The notes below the pieces were generated by a model. The model saw only the letters and a program-made list of their open reading frames with translations, was not told the origin of the DNA and did not search any database. The position numbers and the translations under genes were made by a program. Shown here piece after piece: positions 50,868-58,843 of a stretch of DNA of 64,000 bases (positions within the stretch are counted from its first letter, which is position 1; the number at the start of each line of letters is the position of its first letter). The stretch comes from Streptomyces sp. WAC05374 (GTDB lineage Bacteria; Actinomycetota; Actinomycetes; Streptomycetales; Streptomycetaceae): NCBI RefSeq assembly GCF_004353505.1, contig NZ_SMNQ01000001.1, positions 124,001 to 188,000 on the forward strand, written 5' to 3'.

Positions 50868-52868
50868 ATGCCCGTGCTCTTCTTCGACATCGGGGCGACC
50901 CTCGCGGACGCCCGGACCGAGCCCGACGGCTCGCTGAAACTCCTGCCCCGCCCCCGCGTCACCGCCGTTCTCGACGCCCTGCCCGACGTACCCCTCGGCA
51001 TCATCTCCGCCCCGGGGACGGGCGAGGGCGCCGCCGCCTCGGTCGCGGCCGCGCTCCACGAGGCCTTCCCCGGCCGCTTCCCGGACGACGATCTCGTCCA
51101 CTGGGGCCCGAAGGACAGCCGCGGGCTCTTCGAGGCGGCGGTCGCGAGCGCGGCCGGCGCCGGTGCGGCATCCGCCGACGAGTGCGTCTTCGTGGGCGAG
51201 GACCACCAGGAGCGCGCGTTCGCCGGACAGGTGGGGATGCGCACGTCGCCCCATCCCGTGTTCACCCTCGCGGCGCTGGAGGCCCGCCCCGTCTTCTGGG
51301 TCCGGATCGCACTTCCGGAGGGCCGGCGGCCGTCCGCGCTGGAGGCGATCGCGAACGAGTCCGAGATCGTCCCCATGCATGTCGCGTCCGAGCGCCTCGT
51401 CCTCGCCATGGCCACCGCGCGGGGCGTCCAGGCACTCGAACGGGCCGGGTGCGCCGTGGACATACGGGGGCACGTCGGGGACACGGCGGCCTTCCTCGTA
51501 CGCGACAATCGTCCACTCCCGGCAGCCGAGGAGGCGGCCGAGGCCCTCGCGGCCACCTCGCCCGAGCTTCGCCGCGCGGCCGCGGAGTCCATGCGCGCCA
51601 ACGCCGTCCTCGGCTTCGTCGCCGGGGAGCCGGCCGGTGCCGCGCGGGCGCCCCGCCCGTCGGCCAGGCCCCCGGGGACGAAGCCGGCGCCGGTCGTCCC
51701 GCTGGGACCCGCGCCGGGCGGCGTCTACCTCGCCGCGCCCGCCGGTGCCCCGGTCGAGGACGTGCACCTGCCGGACGCGAAGCCCGGGCACACCGAACGG
51801 CTGCTGCCCGATCCGGCGCTCCTCGCGCCACGCGGTGAGGCGCCGCCCGGGGGCATCGCGGCGGTGGCCGGCGACGGGCTCCCCTCCCGCCGGACGCTCG
51901 ACGCGGTCCGCGCGGCCATCACCCCGGACGTACTGAGCGGGCACGTGGCCCGGATCTCCGGTGCCGAGCCGCTGGTGGCGGGCGGGCCGCTGCGCATCCG
52001 CAGCCGTGACGCCTCGTCCGAGGACAACGAGCGGGTCGTCGAGGCCCTGGCGCAGCGCTTCCGGGACCTCGGGCTGACGGTCCGGCGGCACTCCTTCCAG
52101 TGGCAGGGGCACCGGCTGTTCAACGTGGAGGCCGAGCACCGCGTCCCGGACGCCGACTCCACCGTACTCATCACCGCGCATCTCGATTCCACCGCCGCCA
52201 ACGGCGACTTCTTCGACGCGGACGGTGACCCGCGCCCGTACGACCCGGCCGCCGACCCCGCGCCGGGCGCCGACGACGACGGGAGCGGCACCGCCGGCGT
52301 CCTGGCCGCCGCCGAGTGCTTGAGGACGCTGCTCGACGACGGGGGAACGCCGACCCGGAACATCCGCTTCGTCCTCTTCAACGCCGAGGAACAGGCCCTG
52401 ACCGGCAGCAAGTTCTACGCACGGGCCGCCGCCGCCGCGGGCGACCGCATCACCGGTGTCTTCCAGATGGACATGATCGCGGGCCGGCAGCACGGGAGCG
52501 CGCCCACCATCGAGATCCACAGCGGCTCCTCGGTCCCCGGTGCCGTCGCCATCGCGTCCGACGCACTGGGCGGCCGGGTGGCCCGTACCGTCCCGGTCAT
52601 CGATCCGGCGGTGACGGTCCAGCAGGTCACCGGCGACGACGACCCGGCGGTGGGGCGCAGCGACCACGCGAGCTTCCACGAGCGGGGGTGGGCGGCCGTC
52701 GCCGTCTCCGAGGACCTGTTCTCCACGCCCGACGGCGAGCCCGGGAACGGCACCCGGCAGTACCACACCCCGGGCGACACCCTCCACGACGAGGACCACA
52801 GCCCCGACTTCGCCGCCACCGTCGCACGGTCCGTCACCGCGACCGCCCTCACGCTCGCGGGTCTGTGA
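50868..52868 (+). CDS. HAD-like domain / M28 aminopeptidase fusion
   Basis: This 666-residue two-domain protein starts at ATG 50868 after GCGGAGGAACC. Residues 1-140 resemble a HAD hydrolase (MPVLFFDIGATLADARTEPD, VPLGIISAPGTGE, DECVFVGEDHQERAFAGQVG). The second motif-I Asp is Gly (DIG-x-T), so phosphatase activity is doubtful. A linker of about 230 residues follows. From about residue 340 comes an M28 zinc peptidase with STVLITAHLDSTAANGDFFD, PGADDDGSGTAGVLAAAECL, NIRFVLFNAEEQALTGSKFY and GRSDHASFHERGWAAVAVSE, giving all expected metal ligands. No signal peptide. I do not know this fusion as a standard architecture. Confidence 0.88.
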   Translation: MPVLFFDIGATLADARTEPDGSLKLLPRPRVTAVLDALPDVPLGIISAPGTGEGAAASVAAALHEAFPGRFPDDDLVHWGPKDSRGLFEAAVASAAGAGAASADECVFVGEDHQERAFAGQVGMRTSPHPVFTLAALEARPVFWVRIALPEGRRPSALEAIANESEIVPMHVASERLVLAMATARGVQALERAGCAVDIRGHVGDTAAFLVRDNRPLPAAEEAAEALAATSPELRRAAAESMRANAVLGFVAGEPAGAARAPRPSARPPGTKPAPVVPLGPAPGGVYLAAPAGAPVEDVHLPDAKPGHTERLLPDPALLAPRGEAPPGGIAAVAGDGLPSRRTLDAVRAAITPDVLSGHVARISGAEPLVAGGPLRIRSRDASSEDNERVVEALAQRFRDLGLTVRRHSFQWQGHRLFNVEAEHRVPDADSTVLITAHLDSTAANGDFFDADGDPRPYDPAADPAPGADDDGSGTAGVLAAAECLRTLLDDGGTPTRNIRFVLFNAEEQALTGSKFYARAAAAAGDRITGVFQMDMIAGRQHGSAPTIEIHSGSSVPGAVAIASDALGGRVARTVPVIDPAVTVQQVTGDDDPAVGRSDHASFHERGWAAVAVSEDLFSTPDGEPGNGTRQYHTPGDTLHDEDHSPDFAATVARSVTATALTLAGL

Positions 52869-53015
52869 GGCCTCCCGCATCCCTGTGCGTGCAGACCTCG
52901 GCCCGCGCGGCCAGTAGGCTCCTGCCGACCGGGGCGGGGTCGGCAGGGGTTCCCGCCGGAGAACGTTCCGCACGGTGCCGTGCGGCCGGCGGCCTTTCCG
53001 AGACGGGAACGCGTG

Positions 53016-53672
53016 ATGATCGCTCTTGAGTACGGGTACGAGGTGCTGCCCGGAGCGGCGGTGGACACCCCCGGCGTCGAGGACGTGCTGAGGCGCCGTG
53101 AGCGCGGCCTGCGGTGGGGCCTCCTGGCGCTCGCGGCCGAGGCGGCACTGCTAGCGGTCGTCCTCGTGGCCATCGGCCCCGGCACGGTGACGGGCCTGGT
53201 CACCGCCGCGTGCCTGGCTCCGCTCGTCCTGGTGACGGCCGCCCTGACGCTGCTCTGGCGCCGGGCGCGGCGCAAGGAGCGGCTGATCATGTCCACGTAC
53301 GGCTGGCAGGTGTGGCCCGTCCGCACGCAGGACGTCCGGGTCGTCGCCGGTGAGGGCGAGCGGGCCCAGGGGCGGCGCTGGGGCACGGACGGCCGGGTGG
53401 TGCTGCTCCAGCCGGACGGGCAGAGCCACTGCTCGTTCCCGCTCCCCTCGGACGGATGGGACGGCCCGCAGCCGCCGCGGGGGCAGCGCCCGGCGGACCA
53501 GGTCTGGTTCGCCGGCGACACGCGGTTCGGGGGGATGGTCGCCGAGCCGGGCGGCCTGCCCTTCCGCTACGTCGTCCGCTCGACGCCGGGCAAGCGCCCG
53601 GGGACGGGGGCGGAGGACGAGCTGGCCCGCCGCGCCGGTCTGCTGCCCGGGGGCCGCGGCCACCGCTCCTGA
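53016..53672 (+). CDS. Hypothetical protein with two TM helices
   Basis: This 218-residue protein starts at ATG 53016; the preceding GTG is an alternative. A short cytosolic start (VLPGAAVDTPGVEDVLRRRE) leads to two adjacent helices, GLLALAAEAALLAVVLVAI and TGLVTAACLAPLVLVTAALT. The soluble domain then reads IMSTYGWQVWPVRTQDVRVV, ADQVWFAGDTRFGGMVAEPG. It is probably a membrane-anchored cytosolic protein. No family is recognised. Confidence 0.65.
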   Translation: MIALEYGYEVLPGAAVDTPGVEDVLRRRERGLRWGLLALAAEAALLAVVLVAIGPGTVTGLVTAACLAPLVLVTAALTLLWRRARRKERLIMSTYGWQVWPVRTQDVRVVAGEGERAQGRRWGTDGRVVLLQPDGQSHCSFPLPSDGWDGPQPPRGQRPADQVWFAGDTRFGGMVAEPGGLPFRYVVRSTPGKRPGTGAEDELARRAGLLPGGRGHRS

Positions 53673-53699
53673 CCGCCGGCGCGGACAGTGCCGGACGGG

Positions 53700-53750
53700 G
53701 GCGGCGACGTGCAGGCGGGGGCGTGGGCGGCGACGTGCAGGCGGGGGCGT
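53700..53750. repeat. Two copies of a 25-bp direct repeat
   Basis: A 25-bp sequence containing GGCGGCGACGTGCAGGCG occurs at 53700-53724 and again at 53726-53750, separated by one base. It lies in the short space after the two-TM gene. Confidence 0.8.
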
Positions 53751-53879
53751 ACGCCTATTGGGCACGAGGAGCACCAGGGGCGCGGGCCTTCGGGGGACGC
53801 CCGGCGGCTGCGGCGCGGCGCGGACCGGGCCGGCGACAGCAGCAGTCCCCGCAGTGCGTGAGGTGGACGCCTGCCGTGG

Positions 53880-54487
53880 CTACCGCTCGGGCCGGCGGAC
53901 GTGGCGGGGCCCCGCTCCACGCACCGTCTCCACGGTCGCCACCGGAGCGGCAGGGGGTGTCAGCGCCGAGGCGGTGAGCGCTCGTAGGTGCGCCGGCAGG
54001 CTGCCGCCCAGGAGGGCGGTGACGTACTCGACCGCCTGCGGCAGGGAGAGCGCGGGAACGCCGCGGCGCAGGACACGCATGGCGTGCGGCCGCCCGCGGG
54101 TGAGCGCCACCGTCCGGACCTCGTCGTGCAGATCATCCACGGCGGTCCGTACGACCTCCCCCCGGACGCGACGGCGGTAGTCCGCCTCCCAGGTGCCCTC
54201 TCGCGCGCTGAGGACGCCGATCCGGTGCAGGCTCCCGTCGACGCGGTCGACGAGGTACGGTCCGTTGCCGGCCAGCGCGGGGCGGAGTTCCCGGTGCGCA
54301 GGTACTCCCGGGAGGTCCAGGAGACGATCCACGCCAGTTCGTGCGGCTCCGCTGCCACCACTGCCGAGCGCCTGGGGTCCCGGCCGTCGAACAGCCGCTT
54401 CCGATAGTCGCGTTCCCGTTCTTCCTCGACGATCCGCACCGCGTCGTCCCGTTCGATCACCCGTGCAGCATCGCGCGTCCGTCCCAC
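53880..54487 (-). CDS. YrhB/Imm35-like protein (1-nt frameshift)
   Basis: From ATG 54487 one frame reads MGRTRDAARVIERDDAVRIV, then AAEPHELAWIVSWTSREYLR and TG. The next frame then continues ELRPALAGNGPYLVDRVDGS, LHRIG and HDEVRTVALTRGRPHAMRVL to the stop at 53880. One extra G near 54296 (ACCGGG to ACCGGGG) joins them into about 202 residues. The W-(I/V)-x-x-x-x-S-x-E-Y-L...GN-x-P-x-(L/V)-V-(D)-x-x-(D/T)-G pattern is that of YrhB/Imm35, a family found as immunity proteins in toxin loci. It is divergent from the polymorphic toxin. Immunity function is inferred. Confidence 0.65.
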
Positions 54488-54686
54488 GATGGCCTCGGCT
54501 TCTACGCGCGGGGCCCGGCCGCCCGCCCCAGGTGATCGGCGAGGGCCGCCGAGGCCGTAAGCTACTCATCGGTAATCGGGGGGTCACCGCGTCCACGGCG
54601 CGTCGCGTCCTCCCGGGGGAACACAGGGCGCCGGGCGCGCCGGACGGACCATCCGGTGGCGCCGCGCCCGTTGGCACGGGACGTAC

Positions 54687-56741
54687 ATGTACCACCATTC
54701 GAGAATCAGGGCCGTATCCTTCCTGCTCCTGCTGAGCCTCTTCGTGACGCTCGGCATGGGCAAGGAGAGCGCGGTCGCCGCGCAGAGCATCCAGGTCGTC
54801 GCCGCGGAGCAGGAGCTCGCCCGCGCGGAGGCCGAGCTCGACGCCGACCGGTTCGCCTCCATCGTCAAGGGGGCCGCTGCCGTCTCCGGCTGCGGCAAGC
54901 TGCCGCTCCTGGAGAAGCCCGCCTGCTACCGGGACTTCGCGGGCAAGGCCGTCAAGGTCGGCGCGGGCATCGGCATGTTCGCGTACGGCATCCACTACCT
55001 GCACAAGGACACCGTCGACCACTTCTCCACGGTGAAGAAGGAGGCCGCCGGGCTCCAGAAGCTGCAGGACGCCTTCAAGCAGGACCCGAGCACGATCGCG
55101 GACCCGGAGTACCGCAAAAAGGTCGAGGGTCAGATCCGCGCGGTCGCCGCGGGCGCGCAGGCCGACATCGACAAGCTGATCAAAGACGTACTGGAGACGA
55201 TCGAGACCATCCTGGTCATGATCCAGCTCACGATGATGCTGATCCAGCTCGTCCTGATGCTGGCGAAGATCGTCGGCGACCCGAAGTTCCAGGCCGCCGT
55301 CGACGGCGTCAAGGGCAGTCTCGACGGCATCAACAAGGCCCTCGACGACATCAACGCCGGTTTCGCGCAGATGAACCGCGGCCTGAACACGATGAACGAC
55401 GCCGTCGACGACATCAACCGCTCGCTCGACGACATGAACAAGTCCATCGCCAAGGCAAACAAGGGCATGGACCAGCTCAACCAGGGCATCGGCGAGGCCA
55501 ACAAGGCCGTCGACGACATGAACAAGGTCGTCCCCGCCATCAAGAAGGCCGCGGAGGGCCTGCGCCAAGTGCCGGCCTTCGACTTCGACTTCTCCGGCCT
55601 GGGCAAGACCTGGAGCGACGGCTCCTCCGGCCTGGACGACGCGGAGCAGCAGCGCCGCATGTCGATCCTGCTCGGCCTGCTGCCCGGCATCGGGGACGGC
55701 AAGGGCATCGTGGAGGCCGTCACCGGCAAGGACCTGGTGACCGGCGAGCACGTCAGCGGCTTCGACCGGGGCCTCGGCTCCCTGGCCGTGCTGCGCTGGC
55801 TCAAGCTCGGCGGCAAGCTCCTCCCGGACGACATCAAGGGCGCCCGCAAGGGCGACGCGGTCTTCGAGTGCAACAGCTTCCCGGCCGGTACGCCGGTGCT
55901 GATGGCCAACGGCTCGCACAAGGCGATCGAGGACGTACGCGCCGGTGACCTCGTGCTGGCCACCGACCCGGGCGGCGACACCGAGCTGACGCTGCCGCGA
56001 CCGGTGCAGTCGGTGCCCTTCACCTCCTCGTACACGGACAAGGCGTTCGTCCGCCTGACCGTGGCCGTGGGCGAGGCGGACGCCTCCCGGCCGGGCACCG
56101 TCACCTCCACCGCGAACCACCGGTACTGGCTGCCCGAGCGCGCGCGCTGGGTACCGGCCGGCGAGCTGCGGCCCGGCGACCGCCTGCGCACCCCCGACGG
56201 CGCGTCCGTCACGGTCACCGCCACCGAGCGCTCCGACGAGCGGCTGGACACCTACGACCTGGACGTCAGCGGCATCGACAGCTACTACGTCCGGGTCGGC
56301 ACCGAGGACGTCCTCGTCCACAACTGCACCGATCTGGCGCGCGCCGAGCGGATGTTCCCGGGCGTGGCGCACACCCTGGACGAGCACGTCAACGTCACCC
56401 GGGACGAGATGAAGGACCTGGCCGTCAAGAAGACCCGGAAGGTCGGCCGGCCCACCCCGAACTCCCGCTGGGCCAGTGCCGACCTCGCCCAGAAGGCGGT
56501 CAACCAGCTCGTCGCCGACAAGAAGGCCGAAATCAGCAAGTGGGTCGCGGATGCCGGTAAGCCCAACGGGAAGCAGCAGCTCACCCTCACCGGTACGTAC
56601 GGCACCGGGTCCCTGGGTGACAGCATGGACCACCTGGGCAACTACAGCTCCACCACCAGCAACCGCTTCAAGGTGACCCTGGCCATCAAGAAGGGCCACA
56701 AGCCCGGCGGCTTCTACGTCCTGACCGCCTACCCGCTGTAA
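54687..56741 (+). CDS. Secreted polymorphic toxin: Asn-heptad region, HINT domain, RNase A-like C-terminus
   Basis: This 684-residue protein begins with a signal-like sequence (SRIRAVSFLLLLSLFVTLGM). A helical region and a hydrophobic segment (ILVMIQLTMMLIQLVLMLAK, about residues 173-192) follow. Residues 215-284 are ten uninterrupted heptads with Asn at position 2. About 396-546 is a pretoxin HINT domain (FPAGTPVLMANGSHKAIEDV at the N-side, YYVRVGTEDVLVHN then C at the end), expected to cleave autocatalytically. The last 120 residues (LDEHVNVTRDEMKDLAVKK, VNQLVADKKAEISKWVADAG, GGFYVLTAYPL) look like the bacterial CdiA-CT RNase A domain. It would be exported and release an RNase into competitors. 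An immunity gene follows 11 bp later. Confidence 0.85.
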   Translation: MYHHSRIRAVSFLLLLSLFVTLGMGKESAVAAQSIQVVAAEQELARAEAELDADRFASIVKGAAAVSGCGKLPLLEKPACYRDFAGKAVKVGAGIGMFAYGIHYLHKDTVDHFSTVKKEAAGLQKLQDAFKQDPSTIADPEYRKKVEGQIRAVAAGAQADIDKLIKDVLETIETILVMIQLTMMLIQLVLMLAKIVGDPKFQAAVDGVKGSLDGINKALDDINAGFAQMNRGLNTMNDAVDDINRSLDDMNKSIAKANKGMDQLNQGIGEANKAVDDMNKVVPAIKKAAEGLRQVPAFDFDFSGLGKTWSDGSSGLDDAEQQRRMSILLGLLPGIGDGKGIVEAVTGKDLVTGEHVSGFDRGLGSLAVLRWLKLGGKLLPDDIKGARKGDAVFECNSFPAGTPVLMANGSHKAIEDVRAGDLVLATDPGGDTELTLPRPVQSVPFTSSYTDKAFVRLTVAVGEADASRPGTVTSTANHRYWLPERARWVPAGELRPGDRLRTPDGASVTVTATERSDERLDTYDLDVSGIDSYYVRVGTEDVLVHNCTDLARAERMFPGVAHTLDEHVNVTRDEMKDLAVKKTRKVGRPTPNSRWASADLAQKAVNQLVADKKAEISKWVADAGKPNGKQQLTLTGTYGTGSLGDSMDHLGNYSSTTSNRFKVTLAIKKGHKPGGFYVLTAYPL
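55329..55538 (+). repeat. Ten tandem heptad-coding units (21 bp each)
   Basis: Translated units are INKALDD, INAGFAQ, MNRGLNT, MNDAVDD, INRSLDD, MNKSIAK, ANKGMDQ, LNQGIGE, ANKAVDD and MNKVVPA. Position 1 is hydrophobic or Ala, position 2 always Asn, and position 5 mostly hydrophobic. This is a regular coiled-coil period with no skips. Confidence 0.9.
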
Positions 56742-56752
56742 GGGAGCGACTC

Positions 56753-57427
56753 ATGCACGACCCCCTCGCCGTACGGGACCACCTGGCGTCCGACTTCGGA
56801 GCGACCGACCTGGGCACGTCCTTCCACCGCGACTGGGGCAACTACGCCGACAGCGCGCTGGACCACATCGCCCAGCGGTACGGCGCGCAGGGCGACCCGA
56901 CGTCTCTGCTCCTGCTCATCGAGGACCTCCTGCGGCTGAGGGATTCCGGCCTCAGCGGCGAGGAGATCGGCCTGCTGTGGTACGCCACGGACATCTCGCT
57001 CGGCGCTCCGGGAATCCCGGGCAAGGAGCGGGAGTGGCTCCAGGAGGTGCTGTCCTTCGTCGTCCCCATCGCGCGGTCCCGCGGCGCCTCACCGGCTTCC
57101 TGCTCGACGTACCCCGCGTGCGTGCCGGACGGAACAAGTGCGGCGGCCGTCGAGCACCGGCGGATGACGGCGGACGTCGTCGACCTGGTCGGGGTGCTCG
57201 ACCAGCCGCAGCCATGGAGCTCCACACCGCTGGTTCCCACGCGGCAGGCGCTCGTGCGCTGCGCCGAGACGGTGTGCCCGGAGCTGGCGTTCCGCTTCCT
57301 GCTCTGCGCCACCGGCCCGTTCTGCTCTCGCCTGTCTCCGTCGGCGTACGAGCGGCTGGAACGCGTCAGTGCGGCGTTCGGGCACGGGCCGCACGTGGTG
57401 AGTGCCGTCCGGCACCTCGTGGGCTGA
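56753..57427 (+). CDS. Probable cognate immunity protein of the toxin
   Basis: This 224-residue cytosolic protein starts 11 bp after the toxin stop with AAGGGAG as ribosome site. Position directly downstream of a toxin gene is the standard place for immunity. The first 110 residues (HDPLAVRDHLASDFGATDLG, TSFHRDWGNYADSALDHIAQ, LLLLIEDLLRLRDSGLSGEE, IGLLWYATD) resemble CDI-type immunity proteins. The second part (ADVVDLVGVLDQPQPWSSTP, ETVCPELAFRFLLCATGPFC) looks like an additional helical domain with several Cys. No signal peptide, as expected for protection of the cytosol. A hairpin terminator follows. Confidence 0.7.
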   Translation: MHDPLAVRDHLASDFGATDLGTSFHRDWGNYADSALDHIAQRYGAQGDPTSLLLLIEDLLRLRDSGLSGEEIGLLWYATDISLGAPGIPGKEREWLQEVLSFVVPIARSRGASPASCSTYPACVPDGTSAAAVEHRRMTADVVDLVGVLDQPQPWSSTPLVPTRQALVRCAETVCPELAFRFLLCATGPFCSRLSPSAYERLERVSAAFGHGPHVVSAVRHLVG

Positions 57428-57491
57428 CGAGCCGTCACGCCCGTCTGCACACGCCGGCTCCCGCCGGCCCCCGCCGGTGGCGCATGCACGC

Positions 57492-57530
57492 CGCCGTACC
57501 CGTCCGGATGGCTTCCGGCCGGGTACGGCG
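57492..57530 (+). terminator. Hairpin terminator of the toxin-immunity operon
   Basis: CGCCGTACCCG (57492-57502) pairs with CGGGTACGGCG (57520-57530), with CCGG/CCGG pairing inside. GCATG sequences flank both sides. It lies 65 bp after the immunity stop. Confidence 0.75.
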
Positions 57531-57651
57531 CATGCGCGCGGCGCCGCTGGCCGAAACCTGACAACCCGTTTGACCCGGCAACGGAAATCGCACAAGATCA
57601 ACGCACATTCGAAGATGATGTGAAGATCATCCCTTGATTTGGTAGGTGTAC

Positions 57652-58575
57652 ATGAAGCTGAACCGCGTCCCGGCCATGGTCGCGGCGGTGGCCCTCACCC
57701 CCGCGCTCCTGTTCTCCGTCCCGGCGATCGCCGCCGACGGTGGGACGCCGGCCGCCCCGGCACCGTCCTCCTCGCCCACGGAGCCGACCCCCGCCGAGAA
57801 GGACCGCGCCGCGATCCTCAAGATGCTGGCCAACCCCTACACCGGGCCGGGTGTGCGCGAGGCGGCACAGAAGGCGCTGGACGGCACGCCCGAGCAGATG
57901 CGGGCATTCCTGGAGACCGGACAGTACGAGGAGCGGCTCGTCGACGACGAGGTGAGGGTGTCGCAGATCTTCAGCAGGGGCGGCCCCGCGGTGAAGGAAG
58001 CCGCCAAGAAGGCGCTGAAGGGCACCCCGCAGGAGATCGTCGACTTCCTGGAGTCCGGCCAGTACCGGGCGCAGCACGAGGACGACCGGGTGCTCGTCGC
58101 CCAGATCATGCACCGGGGCGGCCGCGGCGTGAAGGAGGCGGGCAGCAAGGCGCTCAACGGCACGGCGGCGGACGTGCGGAGCTTCCTGGACTCCGGGCAG
58201 TACGCGGCGCGCCTCCAGGACGACCGGGTGCGCGTGTCGCAGATCATCAGCCTGGGCGGCCCGACGGTCAAGGCGAAGGCCCGGCAGGCCCTGGAGGCCA
58301 ACACCACGCAGGCCATCACTGCCTTCCTGGACACCGGCCAGCACGCCGCGCGCCTCGAGGACGACCGCGCCCGTGCCACGCGCATCCAGGCGGCGGGCGG
58401 CCCCGCGGTCAAGGCCGCGGCGGCCAAGGCGCTGAAGGGCACGCCGGACGAGCTGCGCCACTTCCTGGACATCGGCCAGTACGAGGCGCGTGCCAAGGAC
58501 GAGGCGGCGAAGAAGAAGCCGGCCCCGGCGAAGAAGCCCGCACCCGCGAAGCCCGCCAAGTCCGTCAAGCGCTGA
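57652..58575 (+). CDS. Secreted ALF-repeat protein
   Basis: This 307-residue exported protein has a signal peptide (MKLNRVPAMVAAVALTPALL, cleavage after AIA) and a Pro/Ala spacer. Five repeats of about 47 residues follow, with consensus GP-x-V-K-x-A-A-x-K-AL-x-GT-x-x-x-x-x-x-FL-x-x-GQ-Y-x-A-R-x-x-DDR-V-x-V-x-Q-I. Examples are KEAAKKALKGTPQEIVDFLE and AAAAKALKGTPDELRHFLDI. A Lys/Pro/Ala tail ends the protein. This is the Ala-Leu-Phe (ALF) repeat found in secreted and toxin-associated proteins of Streptomyces, forming helical solenoids. GGTAGG lies before ATG 57652. It sits between the toxin and cytolysin genes and could be a surface adaptor, which is inference. Confidence 0.85.
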   Translation: MKLNRVPAMVAAVALTPALLFSVPAIAADGGTPAAPAPSSSPTEPTPAEKDRAAILKMLANPYTGPGVREAAQKALDGTPEQMRAFLETGQYEERLVDDEVRVSQIFSRGGPAVKEAAKKALKGTPQEIVDFLESGQYRAQHEDDRVLVAQIMHRGGRGVKEAGSKALNGTAADVRSFLDSGQYAARLQDDRVRVSQIISLGGPTVKAKARQALEANTTQAITAFLDTGQHAARLEDDRARATRIQAAGGPAVKAAAAKALKGTPDELRHFLDIGQYEARAKDEAAKKKPAPAKKPAPAKPAKSVKR

Positions 58576-58617
58576 GGGGGAGCCGGGAACGGCCCGGCAC
58601 CCCACGCGCCTTCGCGG

Positions 58618-58654
58618 CCGGGGTGCCCGCACCTGGTGGGTGCGGGCACCCCGG
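58618..58654. terminator. Perfect 16-bp stem terminator, bidirectional
   Basis: CCGGGGTGCCCGCACC (58618-58633) pairs exactly with 58639-58654 around a 5-nt TGGTG loop. It lies between the convergent ALF-repeat and VWA genes and can serve both. Confidence 0.85.
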
Positions 58655-58843
58655 CGTCCAGGGCCTCAGGTTCGGCCGCCATGGACCGTCGGCGACCGCT
58701 GGGTGCTGCCGGGGCTGCCGGGAACCGCCGACACCCTCGCGCGGGCCGCCGTGGACCGGCCCACGGTGGATGCCTGCCGTGGGCCGGCCACGATGTGGAG
58801 GCGGCTGTGGACCGGCCAGGAGACTGCGGCGCCTCTGCCGGGG

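Noticed and set aside
50304..52973. 889-codon minus-strand frame over the HAD-M28 gene
   Set aside because: Composition is that of an antisense shadow, while the plus strand shows complete M28 metal motifs.
53880..56699. 939-codon minus-strand frame across the toxin gene
   Set aside because: It is antisense to the signal peptide, heptads and HINT domain, and its Val/Asp/Gly-rich translation is the mirror of that coding region. Only its 3' end is real, as part of the YrhB-like gene.
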